Shown: positions 17,043 to 25,330 of the stretch, in pieces | How the letters are laid out: every line of letters begins with the position of its first letter | Position numbering within the stretch: position 1 is the stretch's first letter | Assembly: GCF_019083965.1 (NCBI RefSeq) | Contig: NZ_JAHRCY010000001.1 | Location: 515,077-579,076 of the forward strand | Length of the DNA: 64,000 nucleotides | Reading direction: 5' to 3' | Origin: Catellatospora tritici | GTDB lineage: Bacteria; Actinomycetota; Actinomycetes; Mycobacteriales; Micromonosporaceae | Translations under genes and position numbers: made by a program | Notes under the pieces: generated by a model | Databases searched by the model: none | Told to the model about the DNA's origin: nothing | The model's input: only the letters and a program-made list of their open reading frames with translations

Positions 17043-17104
17043 CTTACTTGCCGCCCGGCTAGATTATTTACTAGCCGTACGGTAAGTTACTTACTTGCCG
17101 CCCG
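17043..17104. promoter_or_regulatory. Operator region between the MFS and TetR genes
   Basis: A perfect direct repeat CTTACTTGCCGCCCG (17043-17057 and 17090-17104) frames an inverted repeat GGCTAG-N8-CTAGCC (17057-17076) and a CCGTACGG palindrome. The stretch is AT-rich against its surroundings and holds likely -10 boxes for both genes. It is the expected binding site of the adjacent TetR protein. Confidence 0.7.
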
Positions 17105-17161
17105 TCAAGCCAGTAACGCGGGAGGATGAGAAGTGTGGTCCACCCGACTCCGGAGCCAGCG

Positions 17162-17743
17162 ATGAACCTTGCAGAGCACCGCGCCGACAGCCGGCCCGAC
17201 ACCCGTGCCCGCATCCAGGCCGTAGCGCTCGAGCTGTTCACCGAGCACGGCTACGATGCCACGTCGCTGCGGGAGATCGCGGAACGGCTGGGTGTGACGA
17301 AGGCCGCTCTCTACTACCACTTCAAGAGCAAAGAAGAGATCGTCGACAGCTTCAGCGCCGACCACATCGACAAGATCAGGGAGATCGTCGAGTGGGGCCA
17401 GCAGCAGGAGCGCACCCCCCAGTTCCGGCATGACTTCCTGCTGCGCTACGCCGACCAGCTGCACCGGGGCCAGCACCACCAGATCATGAAGTTCTTCCAC
17501 CAGAACCAGCCCGCCATCAAGAACACGCAGAACGGCGCGCGGATGAAGGACGTCTTCATCCAGGTCATCAACCTGCTCGCCGACCCGGCCACGGCGACGC
17601 CCACCGACCGCCTGCGCGCGGGCCTGGCGGTGATGTCGCTGCACGCCAGTTGGCTGCTGCTGGAGAACGAGCAGATCACCGACGACCAGCGCCGGGAGGC
17701 CTCCGTCGAGGTGGCGCTGGAGCTGATCGACCGCCCGGCCTAG
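17162..17743 (+). CDS. TetR family transcriptional regulator
   Basis: A 193-residue repressor with an N-terminal TetR helix-turn-helix (ALELFTEHGYDATSLREIAERLGVTKAALYYHFKSKEEIV) and an all-helical ligand domain. The ATG at 17162 is preceded by GGAG at 8 nt; a GTG at 17135 with GGGAGG upstream would add nine residues. Divergence from the efflux pump makes it the probable local repressor and autoregulator. The stop overlaps that of the convergent acetyltransferase. Confidence 0.92.
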   Translation: MNLAEHRADSRPDTRARIQAVALELFTEHGYDATSLREIAERLGVTKAALYYHFKSKEEIVDSFSADHIDKIREIVEWGQQQERTPQFRHDFLLRYADQLHRGQHHQIMKFFHQNQPAIKNTQNGARMKDVFIQVINLLADPATATPTDRLRAGLAVMSLHASWLLLENEQITDDQRREASVEVALELIDRPA

Positions 17744-18237
17744 AGCGGGTGGCGCAGGCCGAGCAGGACGACGCCGGGCATCGGCGACCAGTCGCGCTCG
17801 GGGCAGCGTTCGAAGCCCAGCCGCCGGTAGAGGCGCTGGGCGTCCAGCGCGAAGTCGCGTACGCAGATCACGACGGCTGAGCAGCCCGCCGCGGCGGCCC
17901 GGTCCATGCAGGCGCGCACCAGTGCCTCGCCCACGCCGCGGCCCTGTGCCGACGGGGCCACGGCCAGCATCCGGAACTCCGCCTCGCCCGGCCGGGACAT
18001 CTCGGCCAGCGGGGTGCCCGCCAGTGTGAAGGCGACCGACCCCAGCACCCGCCCGGTCGGCTCGTCGACCGCGACCAGCAGCGTGCCCTGCTCCGCGCGG
18101 GCGCCGACGTCGCGCAGGCGGGTCTCGTACGGGTGCCCCTCGCGTGTCTGCCCGTCACCGCGGTACGCGGCGACGGACAGCTCGCCGATCTCGTCCAGGT
18201 CGGCGGGCACAGCCGCACGGACGACGATCTCGCTCAT
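17740..18237 (-). CDS. GNAT family N-acetyltransferase
   Basis: A 165-residue single GNAT domain with the acetyl-CoA loop LAVAPSAQGRGVGEALVRACMDRA and a C-terminal RLYRRLGFERCPE strand. The substrate is unknown. ATG at 18237. Its TAG stop overlaps the TetR stop (CTAG at 17740-17743). It lies 8 bp downstream of nothing on its own strand except the biotinyl gene region at 18245, which it precedes in chromosomal order but follows in transcription, so the two may be co-transcribed. Confidence 0.88.
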   Translation of the reverse strand: MSEIVVRAAVPADLDEIGELSVAAYRGDGQTREGHPYETRLRDVGARAEQGTLLVAVDEPTGRVLGSVAFTLAGTPLAEMSRPGEAEFRMLAVAPSAQGRGVGEALVRACMDRAAAAGCSAVVICVRDFALDAQRLYRRLGFERCPERDWSPMPGVVLLGLRHPL

Positions 18238-18244
18238 CGGCGCG

Positions 18245-18460
18245 TCACTCGATCACGGCGATCAGGTCGCCCTCCTGGACGACGTCGCCCTCGTTGACGG
18301 CGATCTTGGAGACGACGCCGTCGGACTCGGCGATGACCGGAATCTCCATCTTCATCGACTCGAGGATGACCAGGGTGTCGCCGTCGGATACCTCGTCCCC
18401 GGCCGACGCCACGACCTTCCACACGTTCGCCACCATCTCGGCACGGATCTCCTCGGCCAT
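18245..18460 (-). CDS. Biotin/lipoyl attachment domain protein (TB7.3-like)
   Basis: A 71-residue stand-alone biotinyl domain. The modification site is the Lys in VILESMKMEIPV, and EGDVVQEGDLIAVIE closes the barrel. It should be biotinylated and carry carboxyl groups, or serve as a carrier for a separate carboxylase. It resembles M. tuberculosis TB7.3 (Rv3221c), and its placement near pdtaS and the sigma/anti-sigma pair matches that genome. ATG at 18460 after GGGA. Confidence 0.93.
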   Translation of the reverse strand: MAEEIRAEMVANVWKVVASAGDEVSDGDTLVILESMKMEIPVIAESDGVVSKIAVNEGDVVQEGDLIAVIE

Positions 18461-18584
18461 GACCAGTCCCTTCCTCACTGAAGCAAGACGACCGTATCCA
18501 ATCACGGAGCGCCGGACCCTGGTCGGCCAACCGGCGCATAGGATTTCGACTGACCTGCACCCGTCTGTGAGAAGAGGTGTCGAC

Positions 18585-18659
18585 ATGGGCAAGCGCGCGC
18601 GTAAGAAGAGGCAGCGCAAGGGCTCGAAGGCCAACCACGGCAAGCGACCCAACAGCTAA
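18585..18659 (+). CDS. 50S ribosomal protein bL37
   Basis: A 24-residue, very basic peptide ending KANHGKRPNS, with a run MGKRARKKRQRKG. This matches the 24-residue bL37 subunit known from mycobacterial ribosome structures. ATG at 18585 after GAAGAGG. It is divergent from the biotinyl gene. Such small genes are often missed by annotation. Confidence 0.85.
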   Translation: MGKRARKKRQRKGSKANHGKRPNS

Positions 18660-18701
18660 TTCCGTTGCCGGGGTGCACGGCGGCGCGGACCATTCTCCGT
18701 C

Positions 18702-19763
18702 GTGCACTCCGCGCTCACCGTCACCCCCGCCCGGCTGCCCGACCTGCTGCTGCACGTCGCGGTGGTCCGGCCCGTGTTCGTCTGGGGCGCCCCGGGCATC
18801 GGCAAGAGCTCCCTGGTCCGCGCCTTCGCCGAGTCGCTCGGCCTGCCCTGCGTCACCCTGGTCGGCACCCAGCTGGCCGCCGAGGACCTCATCGGCGTGC
18901 CCGAGCTGATCGACGGCCGCAGCCGCTTCGCGCCGCCGGAGTCGATCGCCCGCACCGACCCGTACTGCCTGTTCCTGGACGAGCTCAACGCCTCCACGCC
19001 CGAGGTGCAGAAGGCGTTCTACTCGCTGATCCTGGACCGCCGCATCGGCTCGTACGAGCTGCCCGCCGGTTCGATCGTGATCGGCGCGGGCAACCGCGCC
19101 ACCGACAACGCGCTCGCCCGCCCGATGGCCTCCGCCCTGGTCAACCGCCTGATCCATGTGCACCTGCGGGCCTCGGCGACCGACTGGCTGGCCTGGGCCG
19201 CCGGGGCGGGCATCCACCCCTGGGTGCTGGACTACCTCACCCAGCGCCCCGACCACCTGTGGACCCAGCCGCCCAAGACCGAGGAGCCGTTCTCCAGCCC
19301 GCGCTCGTGGCACATGCTGTCGGACGCACTGACCTCCTACGGCGAGGGCGTGGCCGAGGAGACGCTGCGGCTGCTGGCCGGAGGCACCCTGACCGCCGCG
19401 CACGCGGCGGGCTTCTGCGCGTACGTCAAGACGGTCCGCCACCGCTACGGGCTGGACGCGATCGTGCGCGGCGACGCCTCCTGGCCGCGCGCGGTCACCG
19501 ACCGCGACCTGCTCTACTTCTTCGCCGAGACGTTCCGCGCCCGGTTGGTCAAGGAGCTGCCCGCCAGCCGCGAGCACGCCTCCCGCTCGGTGCGCGAGTT
19601 CGCGCTGCGGGCCAAGGGGCTGCTGGTCGAGCTGGCCGAGATCTCGCTGGAGTGCGCGCAGCTCGTCGTGGCCGCCGATGCCGAGGGCAAGCCGGTGCTG
19701 CCCGCCTGGTTCCTGGTCGAGGTCACCCGCGACCTGCCGCGCCTGGTCGCGGCGCGGGTGTGA
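18702..19763 (+). CDS. MoxR-type AAA+ ATPase
   Basis: A 353-residue AAA+ protein with Walker A FVWGAPGIGKSSLVRAF (near residue 30) and Walker B CLFLDELNA, followed by a sensor/arginine-finger region and a helical C-terminal domain. MoxR ATPases act as chaperones together with a VWA partner, which is the next gene 13 bp downstream, so the two form an operon. GTG start at 18702. The target protein is not known. Confidence 0.88.
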   Translation: MHSALTVTPARLPDLLLHVAVVRPVFVWGAPGIGKSSLVRAFAESLGLPCVTLVGTQLAAEDLIGVPELIDGRSRFAPPESIARTDPYCLFLDELNASTPEVQKAFYSLILDRRIGSYELPAGSIVIGAGNRATDNALARPMASALVNRLIHVHLRASATDWLAWAAGAGIHPWVLDYLTQRPDHLWTQPPKTEEPFSSPRSWHMLSDALTSYGEGVAEETLRLLAGGTLTAAHAAGFCAYVKTVRHRYGLDAIVRGDASWPRAVTDRDLLYFFAETFRARLVKELPASREHASRSVREFALRAKGLLVELAEISLECAQLVVAADAEGKPVLPAWFLVEVTRDLPRLVAARV

Positions 19764-19776
19764 ACGGGCGCCCGGC

Positions 19777-21621
19777 ATGAAGCGCCGCGGCCACGCGAAG
19801 CTCGACCCGAACGAGGAGGCCTACACCGCGGCGGTCAAGGCCGTGTCCGGCCTGCCCATGTTCGGTCCGCTGACCTCCGGCGGAATGGGCTGGCGGCGCA
19901 GTGTGCGCACCCACTGGACGCAGGACGAGGAACTCGGCCGCGCCCGCGGCTACGCGCGGGTGAACCCGGACGGGTTGATCGCGGTCAACAGCGCCGCCCG
20001 CGCCGACGCCGAGGAGTGGACCTGGATCCTCACCCACTGCGTGCTGCACCTGGGTTTCGGTCACCTGGAGCCGGGGCGCCGCGCCGACCGTGCCGCGCAG
20101 GCGGCGGCGTGCGTGGCGGTGGCCCGCTTCCAGCAGCAGTTGCGGCTGGGCAAGCCGCCGTTTCCGGTCCCGGCCGAGCTGCCCGGTGGCGACGAGGAGC
20201 GGATGGCGCAGCTGTGGCGCGACACTGCCGTGCCCGCCGAGCTGGGCGCGCTGGGCTGTGGCGGAGCCGGGCCCGACCACGACCCGGCCGACGTCGCGCC
20301 CGACGACTGCGCCCCCCGCGCCGGGCGGACCGCCGGACCGCCGCCGCTGACCTGGTCCGAGCTGTTCGCCGTCGGGCTGGCCGCGGCCGCCACCGAGGCG
20401 GTGCGGACGGCGGGCGAGGTGCGCACGCGCCCCGAGGGCGAGATCGATCCCGACAGCCCGTGGGAGAAGGCACGCGGCTGGTTCGTCTCGTCGTACCCGC
20501 TGCTGGGGGCGTTGGCCGCGGGGTTCCGGATCGTGGCCGACGTCGAGCTCACCCGCGCGTGGCAGATCTCGGTGGCGGCCGTCGACGCGGCGGCCGGGGA
20601 GATCTACGTCAACCCGCTGAACAAGCTGTCCGAGCCGCAGTGCCGGTTCGTGCTGGCGCACGAGATGCTGCACGCGGCGCTGCGCCACGGCGAGCGGACC
20701 GGTCCCCGCGACCCGTACCTGTGGAACGTCGCCACCGACTTCGTCATCAACGGCTGGCTGGTCGAGATGGGCGTCGGCGAGCTGCCCGAGGACGTCCTGT
20801 ACGACCCGGAGCTGAAGGGCAAGTCCAGCGAGCAGGTGTACGACGAGATCACCACCAACCTGCGCCGCTACCGCAAACTCGCCACCCTGCGCGGCCGCGG
20901 CCTGGGCGACATCCTGGCCCACCCCACGCCCGGCGCCGAGGAGGCCCGGCGCGCGGGCGACCTCGACGACTTCTACCGCCGGGCGCTGGCGGGCGGGCTG
21001 TCCTTCCACGAGCAGGCCGGACGCGGGCTGCTGCCCGCCGGGCTCGTCGCCGAGATCCGGGTGCTGGACAACCCGCCGCCGCCCTGGGACGTGCAGCTGG
21101 CGCAGTGGTTCGACCGGTTCTTCACCCCGCTGGAGCCGCTGCGCACCTACGCGCGCCCGTCCCGCCGCCAGGCCTCGACGCCGGGCATCCCCCGGCCCGG
21201 CCGCTACTTCCCGGAGCAGACCGAGCGGCAGCGCACCTTCGGCGTCGTGCTGGACACGTCCGGGTCGATGAGCGCCGAGCTGATGGGCCGGGCGCTGGGC
21301 GCGATCGCGGCGTACGCGCTGGCCCGTGATGTGCCCGCGGCCCGGGTCGTCTTCTGCGACGCGGCCGCCTACGACGCCGGGTACCTGCCGGTGGAGGAGA
21401 TCGCCGGGCGGGTTCGCGTACGCGGACGCGGCGGCACCGAGTTGCAGCCCGGCATCCGCCTGCTCGAACGCGCCGAGGACTTCCCCGCCGACGGCCCGAT
21501 CCTGATCATCACCGACGGCGCGTGCGACGTCCTGCGGGTACGCCGCGAGCATGCCTACCTCATGCCCGCCGGCGCCCGCCTGCCCTTCTCCCCGCGCGGG
21601 CCCGTCTTCGCGCTGCGCTGA
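19777..21621 (+). CDS. VWA-like/metallopeptidase-domain protein (MoxR partner)
   Basis: A 614-residue protein. The N-terminal two-thirds is a DUF2201-type putative metallopeptidase domain with LAHEMLHAALRHGER (HExxH zinc motif, about residue 295). The C-terminal part is a VWA-like domain with VVLDTSGSMSAEL (MIDAS DxSxS, about residue 495) and IIITDGACD-type strand. The central region is rich in Ala/Gly/Arg/Pro. Next to MoxR it fits a chaperone/VWA pair assembling or remodelling a metal-containing complex. ATG at 19777. Whether the HExxH is catalytic is unknown. Confidence 0.85.
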   Translation: MKRRGHAKLDPNEEAYTAAVKAVSGLPMFGPLTSGGMGWRRSVRTHWTQDEELGRARGYARVNPDGLIAVNSAARADAEEWTWILTHCVLHLGFGHLEPGRRADRAAQAAACVAVARFQQQLRLGKPPFPVPAELPGGDEERMAQLWRDTAVPAELGALGCGGAGPDHDPADVAPDDCAPRAGRTAGPPPLTWSELFAVGLAAAATEAVRTAGEVRTRPEGEIDPDSPWEKARGWFVSSYPLLGALAAGFRIVADVELTRAWQISVAAVDAAAGEIYVNPLNKLSEPQCRFVLAHEMLHAALRHGERTGPRDPYLWNVATDFVINGWLVEMGVGELPEDVLYDPELKGKSSEQVYDEITTNLRRYRKLATLRGRGLGDILAHPTPGAEEARRAGDLDDFYRRALAGGLSFHEQAGRGLLPAGLVAEIRVLDNPPPPWDVQLAQWFDRFFTPLEPLRTYARPSRRQASTPGIPRPGRYFPEQTERQRTFGVVLDTSGSMSAELMGRALGAIAAYALARDVPAARVVFCDAAAYDAGYLPVEEIAGRVRVRGRGGTELQPGIRLLERAEDFPADGPILIITDGACDVLRVRREHAYLMPAGARLPFSPRGPVFALR

Positions 21622-21630
21622 CCAGCGTCC

Positions 21631-22824
21631 TCAGAAGGCCAGGCGCAGCGCGCCGCCGGGCACGTCGGTGGCGGGCACCACCAGGACCTGGGCCGCTCCG
21701 GTCGGCGCAGCCTGCCGCAGCACCCCCGACGGGCCGGCGAGGTACAGCCCCCAGGACACGGTGTGCCCGCCCGCGGTGACCCGCTGCTCCAGCACCACCT
21801 CCGCGCGGCCCCGCCCCGGCAGCACCCGCAGCCCCAGCACCCGCACCGTCCAGGTCTGCCCGGCCGCCAGGTCGGGCTCCCGCAGCGACACGACCTGGAA
21901 CAGGTTCTGCTGGCGCGGGCCGAGGTCGCACAGCGCCAGGTTCACCCGCCCAGGCAGCGTCTCGCTCACCACGGACGTCTCCCCCGCCACGATGCCGCTG
22001 TCGACCCACAGGTGCGACTCGGGGGCCATGCCCGTCGGGATGCCCCGGTCGAGAACCATGTGCCCGGTCAGGTCCGACACGGCGTAGACCACGTCGGACG
22101 CGCCTGACAGCGAGCCGTCGGAGCCGAGCCAGCGAGCGTCCGTGGTGGCGGCCAGCAGCGCGTCGCCCAGCCAGCTGAGGTTGAACGCCAGCCGCCCCGG
22201 TGACATGGACAGGTCGATCCGCGTCACGGCGAGCCGGTCCGGATCGAGCACCAGCGCCGCCGTGAACAGCCCGCGCTGGTCCGGCACGGGTAGCGCCACC
22301 CGCTCGCCGTCGGGCGACCACACCGGTTGGCCCGCCCGCGCCACGCCGAGGTTCACGAAGTCGAGCCGCCCGGTGGCGGTCTGCCGGATACCCAGGCGCG
22401 ACCCCTGCCGCACCACGGCCCGGTCCAGCCTCGGCGAGACCGCCAGCACCGAGAACCCCCGGTCCAGCTGCTCATAGCGGCCGCGGTTCGGGTCGAGCAG
22501 CCACCAGGTCCCGCCGCTGTCGGCGTACGCGCCGATCACGCTGCGCGGCGAACGCGCCGTCGGGGTGGGCGGAGCATCGGGCGTCGGTGACACCGTGACG
22601 CTGGCCGCCACCTCGGCCGGGGGCTGCGGTTGGCGGGCGCCGCGCAGCAGGTAGAGGGGGGTCAGCACGGCGAGCACCGCGAGCACGACCGCACCGGCGC
22701 CGACCGCGCGCAGCAGCCGCCTGCGCCGTACGGCGGCCACGGCCCGGGTGCCCAGGTCGACCGGCCGGCCGTGCTCGGCCAGCTCGCGGAAGCCCCGGCG
22801 CAGCTCGTCGTCGAGATCGATCAC
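21631..22824 (-). CDS. Membrane-anchored protein coupled to an ECF sigma factor, 397 aa
   Basis: GTG at 22824 overlaps the sigma stop as GTGA, so the two are translationally coupled. The product has a short N-terminal cytoplasmic part (about 45 residues, FRELAEHGRPVDLGTRAV), one membrane helix (AGAVVLAVLAVLTPLYLL), a Pro/Thr linker and a large extracytoplasmic domain that looks like a WD40/TolB beta-propeller (PVWSPDGERVALPV). The layout is that of an anti-sigma-like or signal-sensing partner, but no ZAS cysteines are present in the cytoplasmic part. Function inferred from context only. Confidence 0.75.
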   Translation of the reverse strand: MIDLDDELRRGFRELAEHGRPVDLGTRAVAAVRRRRLLRAVGAGAVVLAVLAVLTPLYLLRGARQPQPPAEVAASVTVSPTPDAPPTPTARSPRSVIGAYADSGGTWWLLDPNRGRYEQLDRGFSVLAVSPRLDRAVVRQGSRLGIRQTATGRLDFVNLGVARAGQPVWSPDGERVALPVPDQRGLFTAALVLDPDRLAVTRIDLSMSPGRLAFNLSWLGDALLAATTDARWLGSDGSLSGASDVVYAVSDLTGHMVLDRGIPTGMAPESHLWVDSGIVAGETSVVSETLPGRVNLALCDLGPRQQNLFQVVSLREPDLAAGQTWTVRVLGLRVLPGRGRAEVVLEQRVTAGGHTVSWGLYLAGPSGVLRQAAPTGAAQVLVVPATDVPGGALRLAF

Positions 22825-23333
22825 CGGACACCACCCTCGGAGCGGTTCTGCAGGAACGGGCCACACACCGTACGCAGCTGCGCCATCGCCCGGGAGGCCT
22901 GGCTGCCGACGGTCTTCACCGAGCAGCCGAGCAGCACCGCGACCTCGGCCTCGCTGCGGTCCTCGAGGTAGCGCAGCACCAGCACGGCCCGCTGGCCGGG
23001 CGCGAGCGTACGCAGCCCGGCGGTCAGCACCCGGCGCAGCAGCACCAGCTCGGCGGGGTCGGCGCCGAGCGCCGGCTCGGGCAGCACCGCCACCGGCACC
23101 TCGCGCCGCCGCCAGCGCCGCCACCAGCTCACGTACTCGTGGTACATGACGCGCCGCACGTACGCGCCCGGGTCGTCGACCCGGCGCCACCTGGGGACCA
23201 GCCGCTCCAGCGCCGTCTGCAGCAGGTCCTCGGCGGCATGCTGCGCCCCGGTCAGCGCGAAGGCGACCCGGAACAGCTCCGGGGTCGCCCTCGACACGAA
23301 TGCGAGGAACTCCTGCTCCACGTCGGGTTTCAC
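22821..23333 (-). CDS. ECF sigma factor, SigE family
   Basis: A 170-residue sigma-70 family factor. Region 2 is FRVAFALTGAQHAAEDLLQTALERLVPRW and region 4 is LAPGQRAVLVLRYLEDRSEAEVAVLLGCSVKTVGSQASRAMAQLR. It belongs to the actinobacterial SigE-family group that typically pairs with a membrane protein in the same operon, as here. The GTG at 23333 is preferred because GGAGG lies 5 nt before it; a GTG at 23345 would add four residues. The regulon is unknown. Confidence 0.9.
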   Translation of the reverse strand: MKPDVEQEFLAFVSRATPELFRVAFALTGAQHAAEDLLQTALERLVPRWRRVDDPGAYVRRVMYHEYVSWWRRWRRREVPVAVLPEPALGADPAELVLLRRVLTAGLRTLAPGQRAVLVLRYLEDRSEAEVAVLLGCSVKTVGSQASRAMAQLRTVCGPFLQNRSEGGVR

Positions 23334-23422
23334 CGCCACCTCCACTACACAGGAGGCGCTGGCGGTGCCAGACCCTGCACGACCGCACGCTTCTTTACCG
23401 ACCCGTTACCCGGACACACGAA

Positions 23423-23447
23423 AAGAGCCGCCCAGGGGGCGGCTCTT
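23423..23447 (-). terminator. Intrinsic terminator of sigR-rsrA
   Basis: AAGAGCCGCCC pairs with GGGCGGCTCTT around a short loop. On the minus strand the stem is followed by TTTT, 22 bp past the rsrA stop. Confidence 0.88.
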
Positions 23448-23468
23448 CCACATCCAGGGGGTACGGAC

Positions 23469-23744
23469 TCAGCCCGGCTCGCGGGCGGTCTCGTGGTCGA
23501 CGACCAGCTCGGAGAGCTTGGCGCGCAGCCGCTCCTTGAGCTCGTTCGGCGCCTGCTCCTGTCCGCAGCAGCGGTTGACCAGGGCCTTGACCTCCTGCTC
23601 GATGCCGAACTCCCGCAGGCACGGCGAGCACTCGTCCAGGTGCTGCTTGATCACGTAACGGCGATCCTCGCTGCACTCCAGATCCAGATAGAGGTAGACC
23701 TCGGTGAGCACTTCGCGGCAGTCGTTGTCCTCGTGGTCGCTCAT
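23469..23744 (-). CDS. rsrA: Anti-sigma factor RsrA/RshA (ZAS family)
   Basis: A 91-residue zinc-binding anti-sigma factor. The ZAS motif is His35-xxx-Cys39-xx-Cys42 (HLDECSPC), with Cys24 upstream as the usual additional ligand and further cysteines at 9, 59 and 60. Under disulfide stress the zinc cysteines oxidise and release the sigma factor. The ATG overlaps the sigR stop (ATGA, 23741-23744), ensuring stoichiometric production. The length is slightly under the Streptomyces RsrA. Confidence 0.94.
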   Translation of the reverse strand: MSDHEDNDCREVLTEVYLYLDLECSEDRRYVIKQHLDECSPCLREFGIEQEVKALVNRCCGQEQAPNELKERLRAKLSELVVDHETAREPG

Positions 23745-24574
23745 GACGCCTCCCGAGCGTGCTGACCCGTGAAGCCGCGCTCGGCGGCGTAATCCTCCAG
23801 GAGGTTACGCAGATTGCGTCGACCGCGGTGCAGCCGCGACATCACGGTGCCGATCGGCGTCCCCATGATGTCGGCGATCTCCTTATAGGAGAAGCCTTCC
23901 ACGTCGGCGAGGTAGACCGCCAGCCGGAACTCCTCCGGCAGCGACTGCAGCGCTTCCTTCACGTCACTGTCGGGCAGCCGGTCCAGCGCCTCGGTCTCGG
24001 CCGAGCGCAGGCCCGACGAGGTGTGCGACTCCGCCTCGGCCAGCTGCCAGTCGGTGATCTCGTCCGTGGGCGCCTGGATGGGCTGGCGCTGCTTCTTCCG
24101 GTACGAGTTGATGAAGGTGTTCGTGAGGATGCGGTAGAGCCACGCCTTGAGGTTCGTGCCGTCCTCGAACTGGTGGAACGCGGCGTACGCCTTGAGGAAC
24201 GTCTCCTGGAGCAGGTCCTCGGCGTCGGCCGGGTTGCGCGTCATGCGCAGCGCCGCCGCATAGAGCTGGTCGAGGAAGGGCATCGCGTCCCGCTCGAAGC
24301 GGGCACGACGCTCTTCGACGCTGTCGGTGCTGGTCAACCGCGAAACCACCTTCTGGTGTTTCTTCGGCTGCGGCTCCTCCACGACGGGCCGCTGCGCTGA
24401 GGCTGACTCTACCGATGCCAGCTGCACCCGGGGCGCGGGCACGGCGGTAATGCCGTTCACCGCGTCGGAGTCGAGCGCCGCGGGCCACTGTGGCGCGGAG
24501 AGCAGATTCTCCACGGCACGCAACACCGGATCGTCGTTCGACCGTGCCAGGCAGCGTGTACCGGTTCGCACCAT
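23741..24574 (-). CDS. sigR: Disulfide-stress sigma factor SigR/SigH
   Basis: A 277-residue ECF sigma factor. Region 2: [37 protein letters not shown] with [21 protein letters not shown]; region 4: [30 protein letters not shown]. The ATG at 24574 follows GAGAGGTGGG. About 75 residues precede the conserved core, as in the long unstable SigR' isoform of Streptomyces, so a shorter form from an internal start (for example GTG near the VVSRLTSTD segment) is possible. The upstream ATG at 24649 overlaps the -35 box of the presumed autoregulatory promoter and is rejected. Confidence 0.93.
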   Translation of the reverse strand: MVRTGTRCLARSNDDPVLRAVENLLSAPQWPAALDSDAVNGITAVPAPRVQLASVESASAQRPVVEEPQPKKHQKVVSRLTSTDSVEERRARFERDAMPFLDQLYAAALRMTRNPADAEDLLQETFLKAYAAFHQFEDGTNLKAWLYRILTNTFINSYRKKQRQPIQAPTDEITDWQLAEAESHTSSGLRSAETEALDRLPDSDVKEALQSLPEEFRLAVYLADVEGFSYKEIADIMGTPIGTVMSRLHRGRRNLRNLLEDYAAERGFTGQHAREAS

Positions 24575-24625
24575 CGCCCACCTCTCGCCCTGGGGCCGGC
24601 GGGTGCCGGCCTGTCCGGGGGGTGC

Positions 24626-24652
24626 AACGTCGCACGGCGGCTCCCGCATTCC
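24626..24652 (-). promoter_or_regulatory. Candidate SigR autoregulatory promoter
   Basis: On the minus strand GGAAT (24648-24652) is followed after 19 bp by GTT (24626-24628), close to the SigR/SigH consensus GGAAT-N18-GTT. It lies about 50 bp upstream of the chosen sigR start, as expected for positive autoregulation. Confidence 0.6.
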
Positions 24653-24697
24653 GGACGGCCACGCCGGGTGGTGCCCGTCACTCGGGCACCTGCCGAC

Positions 24698-25330
24698 TCA
24701 GCGCGCCCAGCCGTGCGCACGCAGAAACGTGACCACCGCCTCGGCCACCGCGTGCGGGGCTTTGCGCAGGTCATGCCGCTCCCCACCCAGTACAACGAGC
24801 TCGATGCCGGGTGCGGCACCGGGCACGCCGAACGGATCTCGATCACCGTTGACGACCAGCGTGGGCAGCCCTGTCGCCAGCTCGTCGGCGCGGCTGCGCT
24901 CCGGCCTGCCGGGCGGGTGCAGCGGGAACGCCAGGGTGACGATCCCGACCGCGCCGACCTCGGCGGCGGTCCGGCAGGCCACCCGGGCACCGCTGGAGCG
25001 CCCGCCCACGACGACCGGCACCCGCCCCGCCTGTCCCACGAGCACCACCAGCACCGCCCGCCACGCGTCGTCCAGGTGCCCCGCCGGGGGCGGGGTACGC
25101 CGCCCGGCGACCCGGTAGGGCTGGGTCACCAGCGCGACGGCGACACCCGCGGCCAGCGCGCCGTCACGCACGGCGGTGAGGTCCGGGGCGTCGACGCTGC
25201 CCCCCGCCCCGTGCCCGAGCACGAGCAATGAGGCGGGGGCGGCACGACCGCCCGGCACGGTCAGGTCGACCCGTGCCGGGCCGCGGTCGGTCTCGATGGT
25301 CAGCGTGCCTGTGCGCACACCGACGATCAT
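24698..25330 (-). CDS. Alpha/beta-hydrolase, KANL3/Tex30 type
   Basis: A 210-residue cytoplasmic alpha/beta hydrolase. Seen: LLVLGHGAGGSVDAPD (oxyanion loop), PVVVGGRSSGARVACR (nucleophile elbow GxSxG-like, GRSSG), VNGDRDPFG (acid) and GGERHDLRK (histidine). The family includes dienelactone hydrolase-like enzymes of unknown substrate. Its ATG overlaps the stop of the WhiB gene (ATGA at 25327-25330), so they form a coupled pair. Confidence 0.85.
   Translation of the reverse strand: MIVGVRTGTLTIETDRGPARVDLTVPGGRAAPASLLVLGHGAGGSVDAPDLTAVRDGALAAGVAVALVTQPYRVAGRRTPPPAGHLDDAWRAVLVVLVGQAGRVPVVVGGRSSGARVACRTAAEVGAVGIVTLAFPLHPPGRPERSRADELATGLPTLVVNGDRDPFGVPGAAPGIELVVLGGERHDLRKAPHAVAEAVVTFLRAHGWAR

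Noticed and set aside
24575..24649. Upstream ATG start for sigR at 24649
   Set aside because: It overlaps the -35 element of the SigR-type promoter and lacks a ribosome site; the ATG at 24574 has one.
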